Of a DNA stretch of 64,000 bases, positions 49,001-61,705 are shown in pieces. Both the position numbers and the translations under genes were made by a program. The notes below the pieces were generated by a model. That model had not been told where the DNA came from. It worked only from the letters and a program-made list of their open reading frames with translations, and searched no databases. The DNA is from Eremophila alpestris peregrina (taxonomy: Eukaryota; Chordata; Aves; Passeriformes; Alaudidae), in contig WMCF01000025.1 in NCBI GenBank assembly GCA_009792885.1, forward strand, positions 2,097,343-2,161,342, given 5' to 3'. How positions within the stretch are numbered: the first letter of the stretch is position 1; the number at the start of each line of letters is the position of its first letter.

Positions 49001-52000
49001 AAGTCTAATTGACATTTGCTTGCAATGAATTTGAGCTATCAAATCACCAAAACCATTACTGTAGTAGAATCACTCTGCCTTTAGGGTGTACTTATATTTC
49101 TACATTATCAGATTTGTGTTTTGTATCTATATAGTGAAATTCCCTGTATCAAACTCAAGAGAAATGGAAATTAAATCCTCTCTTTTTGTTCCCTCTTTCT
49201 AGATGTGAGAATTTTGCTCATGTGGCTGTATTCACTTCTTTTCATATACCTGGCCAATATAGTAACTATGGCAGCAGAACTAACTATACATGGAATTAAG
49301 CATTTGGGAAAACAATATTCAACGTAACTTTTCAAGAATTCAGAGTTATAGTGCACAATTAACAGCTTAATGGACCTTTACATTTTCTGAGGTGCTCATT
49401 TTAAATGAGACAGATTGCTTGGCAATGTTTAATAAAAAATTTGATTACATACAGTGTATAAAATGAAGACTTTGAAATTAGACATGTTCAGAAGCAATTT
49501 CTCTCAAGCACATGTGGGTTGCTACAAAAGGAGAGCGTGTGTGAACTTGATGACTTAGAATACAATTACTGAGGTGCACAGCATCTTGTAGGTAATTTAA
49601 AATTTTTGAATGGCAACTCTCTGTAAAGGTTTAATCACAGCAAAATGTAAGTGTTGTTAAACTTGTTTTTGCAACCACAGTGAAAGAATTGCCCTTGTGA
49701 TTTATTCTGTATAGCATACAGATCAGTGTCACTTTTCAGAAGGAAAAGATGAAACAGCAAAGCATTATTTGGTGAACAGAGGTCTGCAGACTTACCTGAT
49801 GGGGCATTCTGTGTTTGAAGACAGCTTTTAAGGGAGCTGTGAGATGAGTTGTGACATAAATAATGCTCTACCAGCTTTGGTCATGTGTTGTTACTATCTC
49901 CCATGGACTCCTTCCATGCCTTTTCCAGAGGGACACCTCTGGTACCAGCAGACTGGAGCTGCTGACAGTCACTTGAAGTCCAAATACCAAATGTGGAGCT
50001 GAAGCAGCAGGGGCACACACATGTGCACAGTACCAGCTCACAGTACCAGGTCATTTTGGGCAGGCAGCAAGGCAGGCAAATGGATGTGGTGAAAACCAAA
50101 ATCAGCTTCTCAAAGCTGATCTCTACCTGCTGCATAATGAAATTTTATTCTCAACTGGTCCCATACATTATTCCCACGGTTAATGGTGTCAGAGGAGTTG
50201 TGGTAGATGGATTTTGGCTATTTGTAATTTCAAAGCTTTTGAGTCTAGCACAAGCAAGTGTATTGCCCCAGAAAAACTACTGTACAGTGTAAAGAAGAAA
50301 ATGAGAATCCTAAATTCTTCCTAGAAAATTGTGAGAAGATTATTATTGAGTTACGCAACAATTTAAGGTCTGTTAGACCTATTAGAAAATGAATACATGT
50401 TCCTCCATGCATTGGTAATCTCACTGCCACTAAACTTTCTGAACTTACAGTGTTTATAGTGTCGTGAGTACAATCTGTTATGCTAATGGCATTATATTTG
50501 CTTATTTATGTAGGTAATTTTAAATGGAGCCTCTCACCATTGTACTAGGTGCTTTGCAGAAAAATTAAAACCATAAATTACATAAGCTACCTGCAGTGGA
50601 TACAGTAAGCTAGGGCTGCTGGTAAAAATGACCACCAAAGCATATAGCTGAGTTCTCTGAAATGAAACAAAGACAGAGAAATGGATGCAAGTCAGGAAAG
50701 GAGAACTGCTAGTCAGATGGAAAATTAAACAGTGACTCTGTACTTTCTTTTGGATCCCAGCAGAAGTTTGTACTGGGCCAAAAGGACTAATAGACTAGAA
50801 GTAGGGTTCTAGCAAATTTAATCATGTATTTTCTACATATCTTGAGTAAGTGTTTCTTCCCTTTTCCTCAGGCTTTCTGCTGTAGATATGTTCTTATGGG
50901 TTTGTCTGCTGATTTGACAACAATGCAAAAAGATTATTATATTTTCTTCCTGCTACTGTGGACAAGTGATTTGGCTACAGGAAAGAGCTTTGTAAGGCAG
51001 AGCAGCATTATATGCACAAGCCTGGTTTTGTGCTCTTTTATACCTGTGCAATGTGTGTGATGTGCCTAGAAGGCTGGTAATGTAAAGGGAAAAAAACTCA
51101 CAGCAAATTCAAATCTGTGGGTGGTAGGCTACTGAGAAATAAAACTCTTTACATATGCAGAGAGCAGAGATAGGAGCAGAGTGAGATGAGAGACCCTAAA
51201 ATAATTTTGAAAACCCAGAGGGCTTCTATAGTGCTATGTGGATGCCATGATTTTATTTTTATTGGTTATATTTTTCTCTATTTTGCTAGCACACATTTCA
51301 AACCCAAGTTTTATAAGAAATTCTGGTTGAGAAGTTTTTCAGCTATTTTCTCATCCTCTTCATTCTGAGGTCCATATTTTAGGACTTTGGACATTCTTTT
51401 CTATCCTCTTACTTCATGACACAGGGTAAGACTGATCATATACTATTATTGCCCAGAGAAGAGTTAGACTTTAAGGAGAAAAGACAAACTGCTATTCATC
51501 ACTGTTTTCTATGATCTCCAGTCTTTTTCCTGCTTGTTTTGTATGCAAAGTAATTTTTTTTCTCATTTATATATTGCATTGGTTTTACCTGGCTGTTTTA
51601 ACTCCTTGGCCCCTCTTCACTGATTTCACTGTCAGGCACTTCACAACATATTTTCCAGTTAAAAAAAACCTCTATGACCTCACTTATATTGTGATATTGT
51701 CTATGTAGAATAGATTGTCAAATCAGCCTTGCTGCTTCTGAAGAGCTGCTAGAAAAGCATTTAGGTTTAGGTTCTTGCCTGGTGCCTGCCTTGAAAAAAT
51801 TTGAAAAGGATGCTTTGGACATGAGAATTGTGTCAGGGCAGCAGATGTTGAAAAAGTACTCTGCATTTAATAAACTGCTAACCAAGTAGTAACAAGACAA
51901 GTTCAAACACCAGAATTTAAGATTCCAGCTTTTTTTTTTGCCTCCATGGGACTCCTCTGTGTCGGAGTTATCTCTTCTGAGACTAACCCCGGCAGTGTAA

Positions 52001-52070
52001 AATCTTTCTTCTCACCTCCTCATGCTTGAAAGAAGGAGTCGGAGAACGTCTGGGTTGCGGACAGCAGATG

Positions 52071-52076
52071 TTTATT
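52071..52076 (-). terminator. LTR polyadenylation signal AATAAA (minus strand)
   Basis: The plus strand reads TTTATT, giving AATAAA on the LTR sense strand, followed by CATCTGCTGTCCGCAACCC, where cleavage after CA is plausible. Spacing from the TATA box (about 100 bases) fits a short R region. It lies antisense to MOCOS, so it should not end the MOCOS transcript. Confidence 0.7.
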
Positions 52077-52170
52077 TTACAAATCTTATCTCTAAGTTCT
52101 TTCTGTCCAGCGTGATGTTCGCAAGCAGCTGGAAAAATGGATTCTCCTCTGCCTACGACAGCACCTGGAC

Positions 52171-52180
52171 TTTTATAATC
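52171..52180 (-). promoter_or_regulatory. LTR TATA box (minus strand)
   Basis: The minus strand reads GATTATAAAA, a good TATA box in the expected place of the LTR. If active it would start transcription antisense to MOCOS from within intron 3. Activity cannot be told from sequence. Confidence 0.6.
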
Positions 52181-54465
52181 TAAATTACGTGAACATTGTT
52201 TTCCTCTAAACACCAATAACTAAAACCCATGTCATGCAGTGAAATTTTACCTTCACCAATCCTAAGAACCCAACACCCTTTGCAAAAAGGAAGAGGAAGA
52301 GAAAGACAGGAAAATGTGCTCCTTATCAATTTATCTGCCACCATTTTAACTACATTCATGTCTATGTAATAAAATATAAAACTATTTCTACACACCCAGT
52401 GACATAACCAAATCACACAAATCAAACCCCTGTGACCTCCAAATCCTCAGACAACCCTGACAGTGCTTTTTCCATGGGCTGAGACCCAAAACCTCCACTG
52501 TTTCAGGCACAGGCCAGGGAGGATCACCCCCCCTGTCCAGGCTCCTGCACATCCAGGAGAACCAGAGAAATACTCTGATTTCCCATACCTCTGTGGTCTT
52601 GCACCTGGGCCTGTAGCTTATGTCTGCAAAGAGACTTAGTGTCTCTTGTCTAGAGGAATGCTGCTTGTATTGACTGTGAAATTGTGAGGTTGTGGCTTTT
52701 AAAGACCACAGCTGTGACTTCTGCTCCCAAGAGGGAACCTGACATGGTCTCTGTAAATATTAGGAAACTTGTGGTATCTCCCTTTTCATTTTTGAATGCT
52801 TCTGGATTGACAGTACTAAGTAAAAAGCACTGAATCTTGTTATTAGGTTCAAATGGGCATTTGCTTGACTGCCTGACTGGCTCCTGCGAGGTGGCTTATA
52901 GCAGCATCCTGCTCACTTTCTTCTCACTGGATGTAGTTATGTGAGTCTATTTCAACTGCTGCTGGGAAACTCAGCATTTATTTTTTCCTGTTCCAGAGGT
53001 CTCTGAGACCTTCACTCCTCAGTTGTACTGATCTGAAATTCGACAACATCCTCAGGAAGAGCTTGACATAGAGATCCTCCCAGAAATTGTGGCATAGCAT
53101 AAAGTTCTCCTTATCTCCCCCAAAAGGCTGCAATTACCACTGGGGTTTGTCTTTATGATCCTCTGTGAGTTTTTATTGTGCTGATTTGCTTCTAACAACA
53201 GGACAGAGAAGTTACACCAACAACAGAGATTTGAGATTGGATAATTAGATTAGGGAATGTGTGAAGTAGAAAAATGTGAAGTACATCCTATGTGTGCATG
53301 TGTAGTATGTAGTCCCCAAGTGTATTTTCCTAAGCAATCTTTTCTATCTGATTTGACCCATGGGTTTGAAACTTCACATTTTTTTTCCCTGAGGATGCCA
53401 CTAACCATTGGTCAAGAGATTTTTACCCCATTATTGTTAGTTATATGGGAAAGAAGTACTAAGTGGAGAAAGAAGATGCACATTTTCTCTGTCTCTTTCA
53501 GCTAATTTGTGTGATGCTGGAATTTTCATGAGCTTCTTGGTCTCAGAAAACACTGTGACTCATTTTTTAATGGGGTTTTAGCAATTCTGGGAATTCCTTT
53601 TGCCTCTCCTAGAGTGTTAGGCCTTATCCTTTGTGAAACATGGAAAACAAAGCCACAAACACTTGTGTGTTCCAGAAAACCTGTTCTCCCCAAACATTTC
53701 CTGTTCAACATTTGGAACAGTTATCTGCAAAGTTTTCTTACTACAGTAATTGCACAGACTCGTAATACTATGAGGGAGTTGTCCCCATTTGCAGCAATTG
53801 CAATATCAATCTTAATCTTCTTCTACCTAAGTCACTGGAATTGGTTTACTGCCAAGTGCAGGGAGAAGTGCACTGTTGTTCTGGTCGAATATTTTATCCC
53901 ACAAATGTCTGTAATATCTAAAGCTGTTTTTCATAGTGGATAAATAAATTGATGTGGTGTCTGGGTTTTTATCCAGTGAGAATCGATCCAGACTTTTCTT
54001 CCTTTTATCACCGATTTTGAATTTAATTATCTACATGTAAGCATCTCCCACTGATCACACAAAATAAATGCCATGCAGCTTTGAGCACAAAGGATTGGAT
54101 GGTAGCAATTGCCCTGTTTACATTATTTGATAATAGCCATAAGTCTCTGTGTATAAATTATGAGGGATCCACATCCTTCATAAGAAATGTTTACCTTAGT
54201 TTTATAGTCTATTCCACATGCACAAAGCCAGAAACTCTGTACTCTGAAAGTTCTCTTTAATTTCTTTTGAGAACTTCAGTTGTCAGAAAGTACTTCTATA
54301 TTTATGTACCTGCTGTAGTTTGGACCTGCTGTAAGAGGTGGACTATTCAATGTAACTTTTGTGCTGGAATCTGTGCAGCTGTTATGCATTTTGGGATGCA
54401 TGAGGGTATGTTGCCAGTTCCAAATAGATACTAATATCCTTTTCCTCTGCTCTCCTTATTCATAA

Positions 54466-54590
54466 GGTCCTCATAGGACTTACCCTGTGGACCCTTAACC
54501 AACTTTACTGCCCTTCCCTGGACTTGCTCCAGCACCTCAATGTCAGTCCTGGCCTGAGTTTTGGTACTGTTAATGCACAAGGAGGTCACT
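54466..54590 (-). mobile_element. Short internal CR1 fragment, antisense
   Basis: GGTCCTCATAGGACTTACCC then ACCAACTTTACTGCCC and GGACTTGCTCCAGCACCTCA then ATGTC is the antisense of the CR1 RT C-terminal region (E-V-L-E-x-V-Q-R and S-Y-E-E pattern). Both the CR1 3' end and the rest of the RT are missing, so it is an internal remnant; boundaries are approximate. Confidence 0.75.
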
Positions 54591-55696
54591 TTAGTTACCT
54601 CATTTTAACTGTCTTAGGCTGAGATTAATATCTAAAGTAGATAGCATAAATCTACTTTTTTAGGGATGACTGGTGTATGTTTAGATGTTAAGCTTAGGTG
54701 AAGTGACTCCAGTCCTAGAATCCAAAAAGCATTATTTACTCTATGCATTTCTGATGCTATAATTCTATCTATAGAAGAAAACAGACAGTTTATTAAACAC
54801 CTGGTCCAGAATGTGGTAACTTTTAAGTTATACAGAACTTTAGAGCAAAAGGAGAGAAAGAAGATGATAAGGAAGGATTTTTTTTTCAACTGTGAATAGA
54901 AATGATTGAACTAAGATTGATATTGGTAGCTGTTATTATTGTTGTACTTCTAAAAGTGGCAAAAATAGTCACTGTACTATATTGCAGCAACCTGAGGGAG
55001 GAGTGACTTGTGTAAAATAGTCTACCTCTGAGAAAAACAAGAAAATGTTGTAGAATATTCAATGCAAATCTTGTCTGTGTTTGTGGGACACAATCATCTC
55101 AAGAGCCATAACTGCAGTTAAGAATCAAAGACAATTCATTGCAGTCAATGGAAACTGTAGGAAGTTGGTGGATTTAGAACCACTCCTTCCCCCTATGATT
55201 CACTGGGGAAGGAGAGGGGAAAAACAGGGCTGTTCTTTGTCACTGTCTTTCTTTCCCTTCCAATGCTTGGCAGTAAGTTTCCTGTAAGTACAAGCAACTA
55301 TGCTATGGTTAATTTTAATAACCGTAGTACATGTGGCTGGAGACAAAATGTAGTGCATTCTCTGTCCTTCAAATGTTGCATGATTGCCACAATATTCAAT
55401 TTGTAGTGCAACCTTAAAAAACATTTTGCTCAGAAAAATGGGAGTCCAGCCTTTTGCTCACAAAAAAAAAAGGTGTAACAAGGGAGGTGTAAAACTAGAG
55501 TTGTTCTTCTTCACACAGCTACTTTGAGCTTTCTTTTGCAGAGGCTGTGAAATAACAGTTTAGTAAGAGACAGTATAATTCACAGTGCAGAGCTGATGGC
55601 TTAAGTAGCGAGGTGGGAATATATGGCATTACCATACATCCCTCTGTTGAATAAGCGAAAACGAGAAGAGCTCTTAGTTAGAGAGGTCTGTTCATT

Positions 55697-55717
55697 GGGT
55701 TTTTTTGGGTTTTTTTC
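55697..55717 (+). repeat. Short T/G-rich tract
   Basis: GGGTTTTTTTGGGTTTTTTTC-type sequence: two GGG runs in poly-T. Confidence 0.6.
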
Positions 55718-56994
55718 TGTACTGTAGCCTCTTTAGGGGAGAACAAGTGGTGATAGCAGCCTATCTATGTTATTGTGACCTGTTCTTTAGCTTCTTTTGA
55801 ATTTACAGATTTTTGGAGCAATTAAAAATCATTGGAGAAATAAAACTATTTATTGAAAGCATATTGTTAAAAAAACCGTGTAAGACAATCAGACACTGCT
55901 ATTTCCATATGCAGTACCGTACAGCTGTAAAGCTTTTCCCACATATTAGAGTTTTGGCAAGATATTTGGGAAGGATATTTTAAAATGTTCTTCCCTTAAG
56001 AGAATGTGCTAGACAGCTTTTTAATGGTGGTGTAAGATGTGGCAAAGGGCTATTATTTTGCAGTTACCCTTAGCTGTCAAGCCATGAAAGGGTAAAACTT
56101 TTGCCTCGGCTCAAGCAGTGCAAGATGAACTTCAGTATGAAAGATTAAACCAAGAAGTCTATCTGCTCACTTCTTATTGTCACAAACACTTTCCTCACTA
56201 CAAACAGGTATGGGAAAGAGGAAAGATAACCTGTTCTGGGGCTGCTAGCGTCGTGCTTAGAGCTACACCTCAGCCAGTGCTAATAAAATAGGGAAAGCTT
56301 CAGCTGAATCTTTCATTTGCACAGACTGTTCTCTTTTCAGAAGCAAAGAAATTGATACAATGAATAGTTTTTCTACCTCTGCTTGGGTCTATTGGAAAAG
56401 ATTTTATTTTTTGAGAAGTCTGGGAAGGAAATTTAAAGAGGGAATATATTTCTTACCTAAAACCCCCTACTTATTAAAGGAAAGTAGACAAATGAGTGTG
56501 AAGGAGCCCCAGCTACAGTGGCAAAATGCAGAATAGAAAACATTGCAAGGAATTATAGTCTCTCCAGTATTCTGCCTAATTAGCATTAGGTGTGTTTGTG
56601 CATGTAAATACGATCTTCCCTTGTGTATACTTTGCTGTTCACACTCAGAGTTAAATTCATCCATGGGACAGCTACTAATGTGCCAGCTGCATTGTTAGTA
56701 CATTTAATATACTTTAAAACATTGTAAAGCAGGAATACACTTCAGTGAATAATAAATACTGGAGAGGAAGGGGGATATTTTGGTTGTAGTCTCATTAACA
56801 TACATCTGCCTGAGGTGTTCTTCTAGTGGTAAAATGTGGTAGTGCCAGAGTGTTGCCCAGCTGAATTGGGTGATCCACAAGCCAGACTTCTCAAAATGCA
56901 GGGTATGTGTGAAGTTAAGACACAAATGAGAAATGTGATAATGTAGGTAAATGTAGGTAAAAAAACTCAACCCAGCAGTGCAAAAGAAACTCAA

Positions 56995-57165
56995 CATAGA
57001 GTCATAGAATGGTTTGGGTTGAAAAAGCACTTAAAGATCACCCAGTTCCAACCCCCCTGCCATGGGCAAGGATGCCTTTTAGTAGGACAGGTGATTCAAA
57101 TCCCCATCCAGCTTGGCTTTGAACACTTCCAGGGCTGGGGTATCTACAACTTCTCTGGATATTTT
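56995..57165 (-). mobile_element. CR1 LINE 3'-end fragment, antisense
   Basis: It begins CATAGAGTCATAGAATGGTT then TGGGTTGAAAAAGC, the reverse complement of a CR1 3' terminus, and continues CCAACCCCCCTGCCATGGGC and CTTCCAGGGCTGGGG to about CTTCTCTGG. Roughly the last 170 bases of a CR1 element, with several substitutions. Confidence 0.88.
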
Positions 57166-60100
57166 AATTCAGCAAGTGTACACTTCAATGAGTTACTGAA
57201 ATTTAATTCTGTTAGGTTAAATCCTCCGAACCTGAAAAGCCATCGTGCTACATAATTAAAACACTATCTTCTTGTAGTCTTAAGTGAGGTTTCTCTATTG
57301 AAACTGCTTTGCATTCTGTAGCTTGCTTAGTCAAACTTTGAAGTAATCTGTTTCTTCAGACCTTTTTGAGATTTTTATGTTACATTGTCCCTTGAATGTA
57401 GTACAAGATACTCAGTTGATCATTCCTGTTATTGATAATATATCTTAAAAATTTGCATTTTCTTAAAAAAATTTGCAATTTTTTTATATTCCAGGTATCA
57501 CAAGTCTTCTGTAAGATTGTTGATAAGTAAAATTAAAAAATCACTCACATTGGAAGTTATAGAGCTAATCATAGATTTGGAGTTTGCAAGAATTAGAGTT
57601 CTTCTTAGTAGACCAAATATGTGGTGCTAGGGCTCTGTTTCAGCTTCTTGGAACATTTTTCTCTATGTGTAAAATGTGAAGATAATATCTCACTGAGTTA
57701 GAGAGGTGTTTTGAAGCTTAATAAGGGGATACTTTTTATCATTGCAAGATACTTGAGTGGAAAATAATATATTGGATTTAATTTCAGAAATATGTGCAGC
57801 CCAACTTAATCACGATCAGTCTTATAAAAGGAGTGTGTCTTTCATCTTTGAGCAGTTTAAGACCAAGGTCACAGATGGATGTTTTCTTAGAATAAATATC
57901 TTACGCTTGTACAAGTAGCCCATACTGCTTTTGATGGTTTGCGGTGAAATAAATTCGTCTAAAATTCTATAAAGTATATACACAAGTGCAGTTAAGAAGA
58001 CCTAGGGCCTTGTCAGTACTCAGAATTGCTCTCTAAGTCATTTGAGAGTGTGCTATGTCCTTGCAAAGCATGACACGTACAGCTGATGTTTAAGCTCAGT
58101 TTGTATTGATGTTTCAATTGTTTGTTCTCGTGAAATCTGTGGGGAAGGGGTGTTCACAAGCAGTAATGCTTTTGCCATCATGCTAACCCTTCTGAAAGTG
58201 TGATGCATGAGGTTTATGGAAATGAACCACTGTTTTCTGAGTTCCTAACCAGTGGTCTAACTCTCAGACCTTGTTCCCCTCATTTAAGCTAGCAAAGTGT
58301 ATACAGGTTTTACTCTATTTTAATTAAACCTTTAAAATAATTGTATTTAAACCTGTATGCTTTTGAGTAGGACAAGATATGCAAAATGTTGATGGTGTTG
58401 GTTTTTCTTTTTTCCTAATTGTGAAATCTGTGCCCACTGTTCTGTATATGTATAAATTATTTGGCTTTATGGAGTTTGCTAGTTTACATTGATGCTGGCT
58501 GGGAGGACAATTCTTGTTATTTGTGCTGCTGAAGTGCATTATATCTTTTTTGTAGATGTTAAGAGGGTAAAAAATCCCGCTCTACAATTAGCCTTTTTTT
58601 ATCTTTTTTTTTCTTTTTTCTCCTCTTAAGTGGTGGGGGGAAGGTCACACAGTTAGTTGGGAAATATCTATGAAAACTTGGGGTTATGAAGAGTGATACA
58701 AGTTAATAATTGACAACCACAATGCAGGTAACAATGGCTTTTTTGTGAGCTGATTTCCACTGTCTCTGTGACCTGGACATTTTGGTCTTGGCAATGAGAT
58801 GAGGCCAGTGTTTTGTCACCATGACCTCATGTACCTTGATTTCACTTACATAGTCCACTGATTGCATATGCTTTTTTCTCCTTTCATGTTCCTGCCCTTC
58901 AAAGGGTTGAGGCAGTTTGCATTGATAATTTCTAAATAATTCAAGTCTGATTGCAAACATTGCGAAAAAGGATGGATTTCAAATTACACACATTTGGAAC
59001 TAAGTTCTTCGACTCACAGATGGCTTGGATAGATAAAAAGTGAACCTAATGACTAAATTATTGAAGAGGAAAATTTGTACAGTACCGTTCTACCATTTGT
59101 GTAGCTTGCTGGGGGACTCCAGATGTTTCATTTGCAGAGCCCAGGCTGTGTTCAAAACTATTCGTTCTCATGTGGAGCTTAAGCAACTTCATACCTATGA
59201 GCTTAACATCTCTTCTGGTATCTATCTGAAAGGTTCAATCAGAAAAATATTAATGGATGGCAACTTTCTTAATGCAAATCTGTGCAAATCAAACCCAGGG
59301 AAAACAAATCTTGTTTGCTTGAGACCATTTTCTGAGTTTAATTGGGAGAAAGAGCTCTTGACATATGAGATTTTTGATAGGCATTTGACTTAGCACTGCA
59401 CAGATTTTCATGTTTTTATTTATGTTTTAAAGGTTCTGCACCGAGACATGAAAAGCAGATTTTCTTTCTACAGAATAAAAATCTGTAATTTGGAATGAGT
59501 GACTCAAAGAGGCTTGAGATGCATGGATATAACTGGCATATGCTGCACTTCTGCTGCTGCTAGCATAAATAAACAGGGGGAATTTTAGTCGAAAGAGATT
59601 GTTCAGACAGTTGAGGAAAACTAACATGTGCATGTACCAGAACGAAAAGATGCATGTAAAAAATTACATATATTTTTGTTTGTTTTCAATGTAGACAGTT
59701 AAATAGCAGGAAAGAAGTTGAATTTATAGGCTGGGAGAGTATCTGAGAGGCAAAGGAACTATGGACTAAAATATGTTAAAACTTCTATGAGTAGTGAAGA
59801 CACTTGCATAGAACACACGCATTTATGAAAACATGTTTTCTGAGATGGGGAGGTACCTTAGAGACCCCAACACATGTTTTTTACTGCTTTCTTACACTAA
59901 TAGTGGAATTCAGTGGATTCTGGTTCCCCCGGAAGTCAAGGAAGATGCATATGAAGAAAGATAATGTTCAGTTTAAGTTTAATCTACACCGTACAAAAAT
60001 GTGTCACATCAAACAGTGAAATGTGCAAAGCTTGTCTGTAAGTTTACTGAGAAAGTCAAAATCTCAAATCACCTACTTAAGCTTCTTATCAAAAGAAGCC

Positions 60101-60202
60101 TTAAAATAATTCATTTTTCTAATATTTTTCTTTGAATTACAATAAGTAGTGTATATAGAAATATACCATAATGCTGAAAGTCAGTCCTCTAAAATTAATT
60201 GC

Positions 60203-61705
60203 AGAATCACAGAATCACCACATATTCTGAGTTGGAAGGGACCCACAAGGATCATCAAGTTCAACTCAGCCCTGCGCAGGACCATCCCCAAGAATCACAC
60301 TATGTGCCTGAAAGTGTTGTCCAAATGCTTCTTGAACTCTGTCAGGCTTGGTGCTGTGACCACTCCCCTGGGGATCCTGTTCCAGTGCCCAACCACCCTC
60401 TGGGTTAGGAACTTTTTACTAATATCCAACCTAAACCTTTCCTGACCCAACTTCAGGCCATTCTCTTGGATCCTGTCCTGGTCACCACAGAGAAGAGATC
60501 AGTATCTACCCCTTCTCTTCCCCTCATGAGGAATTTGTAACTGTGATGAGGTCTCACCTCAGTCTCCTCCAGGCTGAACAGACCAAGTGATCTCAGCTGC
60601 TCCTCATTTGGCTTCCCCTCAAGGCCCTTCACCATCTTCGTTACCCTCCTTTGGGCACTCTCTGTCAGCTTAATATCTTTTTAACATTTTGGCACTCAAA
60701 ACTGCACACAGAATTCAGTGTGAGGCTGCCCCAGAGCAGAGCAGAGTGGGGCAATCCCTTTCCCTTGCCCAGCTGGTGATGCTGTGCCTGATGCTCCCCA
60801 GGACAGGGTTGGCCCTTCTGGCTACCAGGGCATTGCTGACTCATGGTCAACTTGCCATCAGCCAGCACCCCCACGTCCCTTTCTGTGGCACTGCTTCCCA
60901 GCATCTCCTTTCCCAGTCTGTCTGTACAGGGTTGCTCCATCCCAAGTGCAGAATCCAGCATGTTCCCTTGTTGTACTTCACGAGGCTGGTGATTGCCCAG
61001 CCCTCTGAATTTGTTGGGGTCTCTCTGCAGGGCCTCCCTGCCTCTGAGGGAATCAACAGCTCCTCCCAGTTTTGTCTGAAAAATTGCTCAGTATCCCTTA
61101 CAATCCTGTGTCCAAGTCATTTATGAAGATGTTGAAGAGCACAGGACCTAAACAGGAGCTTTGTCAAATCCCACTAATGACAGGTCACCAGCATGATGTC
61201 CCCCCATTCACTGTGGCCCTTTGAGTCCAACCCAGTTGCTCATCCATTGCATGATGTGTGCATGCTCTGCATTTTGTCCTGGAGGATACTATGAGAGATG
61301 GTATCAAAAGCTTTGCAGAAATCCAGAATGTTTACATCAACTGGCTTCCCTTGATCAACTAGGTAGAGTATCCTGTCATAAAAGGAAATCAGGTTTGATA
61401 AGCAGAACTTTCTCTCATGAATCCATGCTGGCTGTGACTAATGACTGGTGTTTTTCACTGTGTTCCAGAATAATTTCCTCTGTAGCATTACCAAGCACTG
61501 CACTGGAACTGACAGGTCTGTAGTTTCCAGGGTCCTCCTTTCTGCCCTTCTTGAAAACTGGGACAGCATTTACAAGCTTTTTCAGTAAGCTGGGACCACT
61601 CTGGATTCTCAAGACTGCTCAAAAATCATTGAGAGAGCCTTAGTTTGAGGATTCTTGGATGAATCCCATCAGGTCCCATAGATTTGTAGGGATTCAGCTG
61701 GAAAT
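60203..61705 (-). mobile_element. CR1 LINE, about 1.5 kb, antisense, decayed
   Basis: The plus strand starts at AGAATCACAGAATCACCACA (CR1 terminal octamers reversed) then TTGGAAGGGACCC and ACAAGGATCATCAAGTTCAA, a different 3' end from the CR1 at 1-1582. The minus-strand translation shows broken RT pieces such as FKKGRKEDPGNYRPVSSSAVLGN (61546-61478) and ERDVGVLADGKLTMSQQC (about 60894-60841), interrupted by stops and frameshifts. At its 5' limit the minus strand reads CTACAAATCTATGGGACCTG then ATGGG, matching the MGPDGIHP region near 50-75 of the first CR1. It is non-functional and lies in intron 3. Confidence 0.92.

Larger units (their letters stand above)
51960..52587 (-). mobile_element. 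Solo LTR of an endogenous retrovirus (class II type), antisense
   Basis: The 628-base element is flanked by the same hexamer CCTCTG at 51954-51959 and 52588-52593. A 6-bp target-site duplication is typical of class II (ERVK-like) retroviruses. On the minus strand it starts TATGGGAAATCAGAG and ends CCGACA; the terminal CA is canonical, while the first dinucleotide is TA instead of TG, a single change. Minus-strand order is a U3 rich in CTGG and CAGGAG segments, a TATA box GATTATAAAA (52171-52180), the poly-A signal AATAAA (52071-52076) about 100 bases later, then a GT- and CT-rich U5. No gag, pol or env coding is adjacent, so it is a solo LTR left by recombination. Resemblance to songbird ERVK LTRs is from memory. 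Confidence 0.8.

Noticed and set aside
52463..52587. Earlier LTR boundary at 52462 (ending CCCTGACA)
   Set aside because: The ends TGTCGG...CCTGACA look paired, but the flanks give no target-site duplication. The boundary at 52587 gives the matching hexamer CCTCTG.
53614..53943. 109-codon plus-strand open frame
   Set aside because: It has no recognisable domain, an AT-rich intronic composition and no supporting splice or promoter context. One hydrophobic patch is expected by chance.
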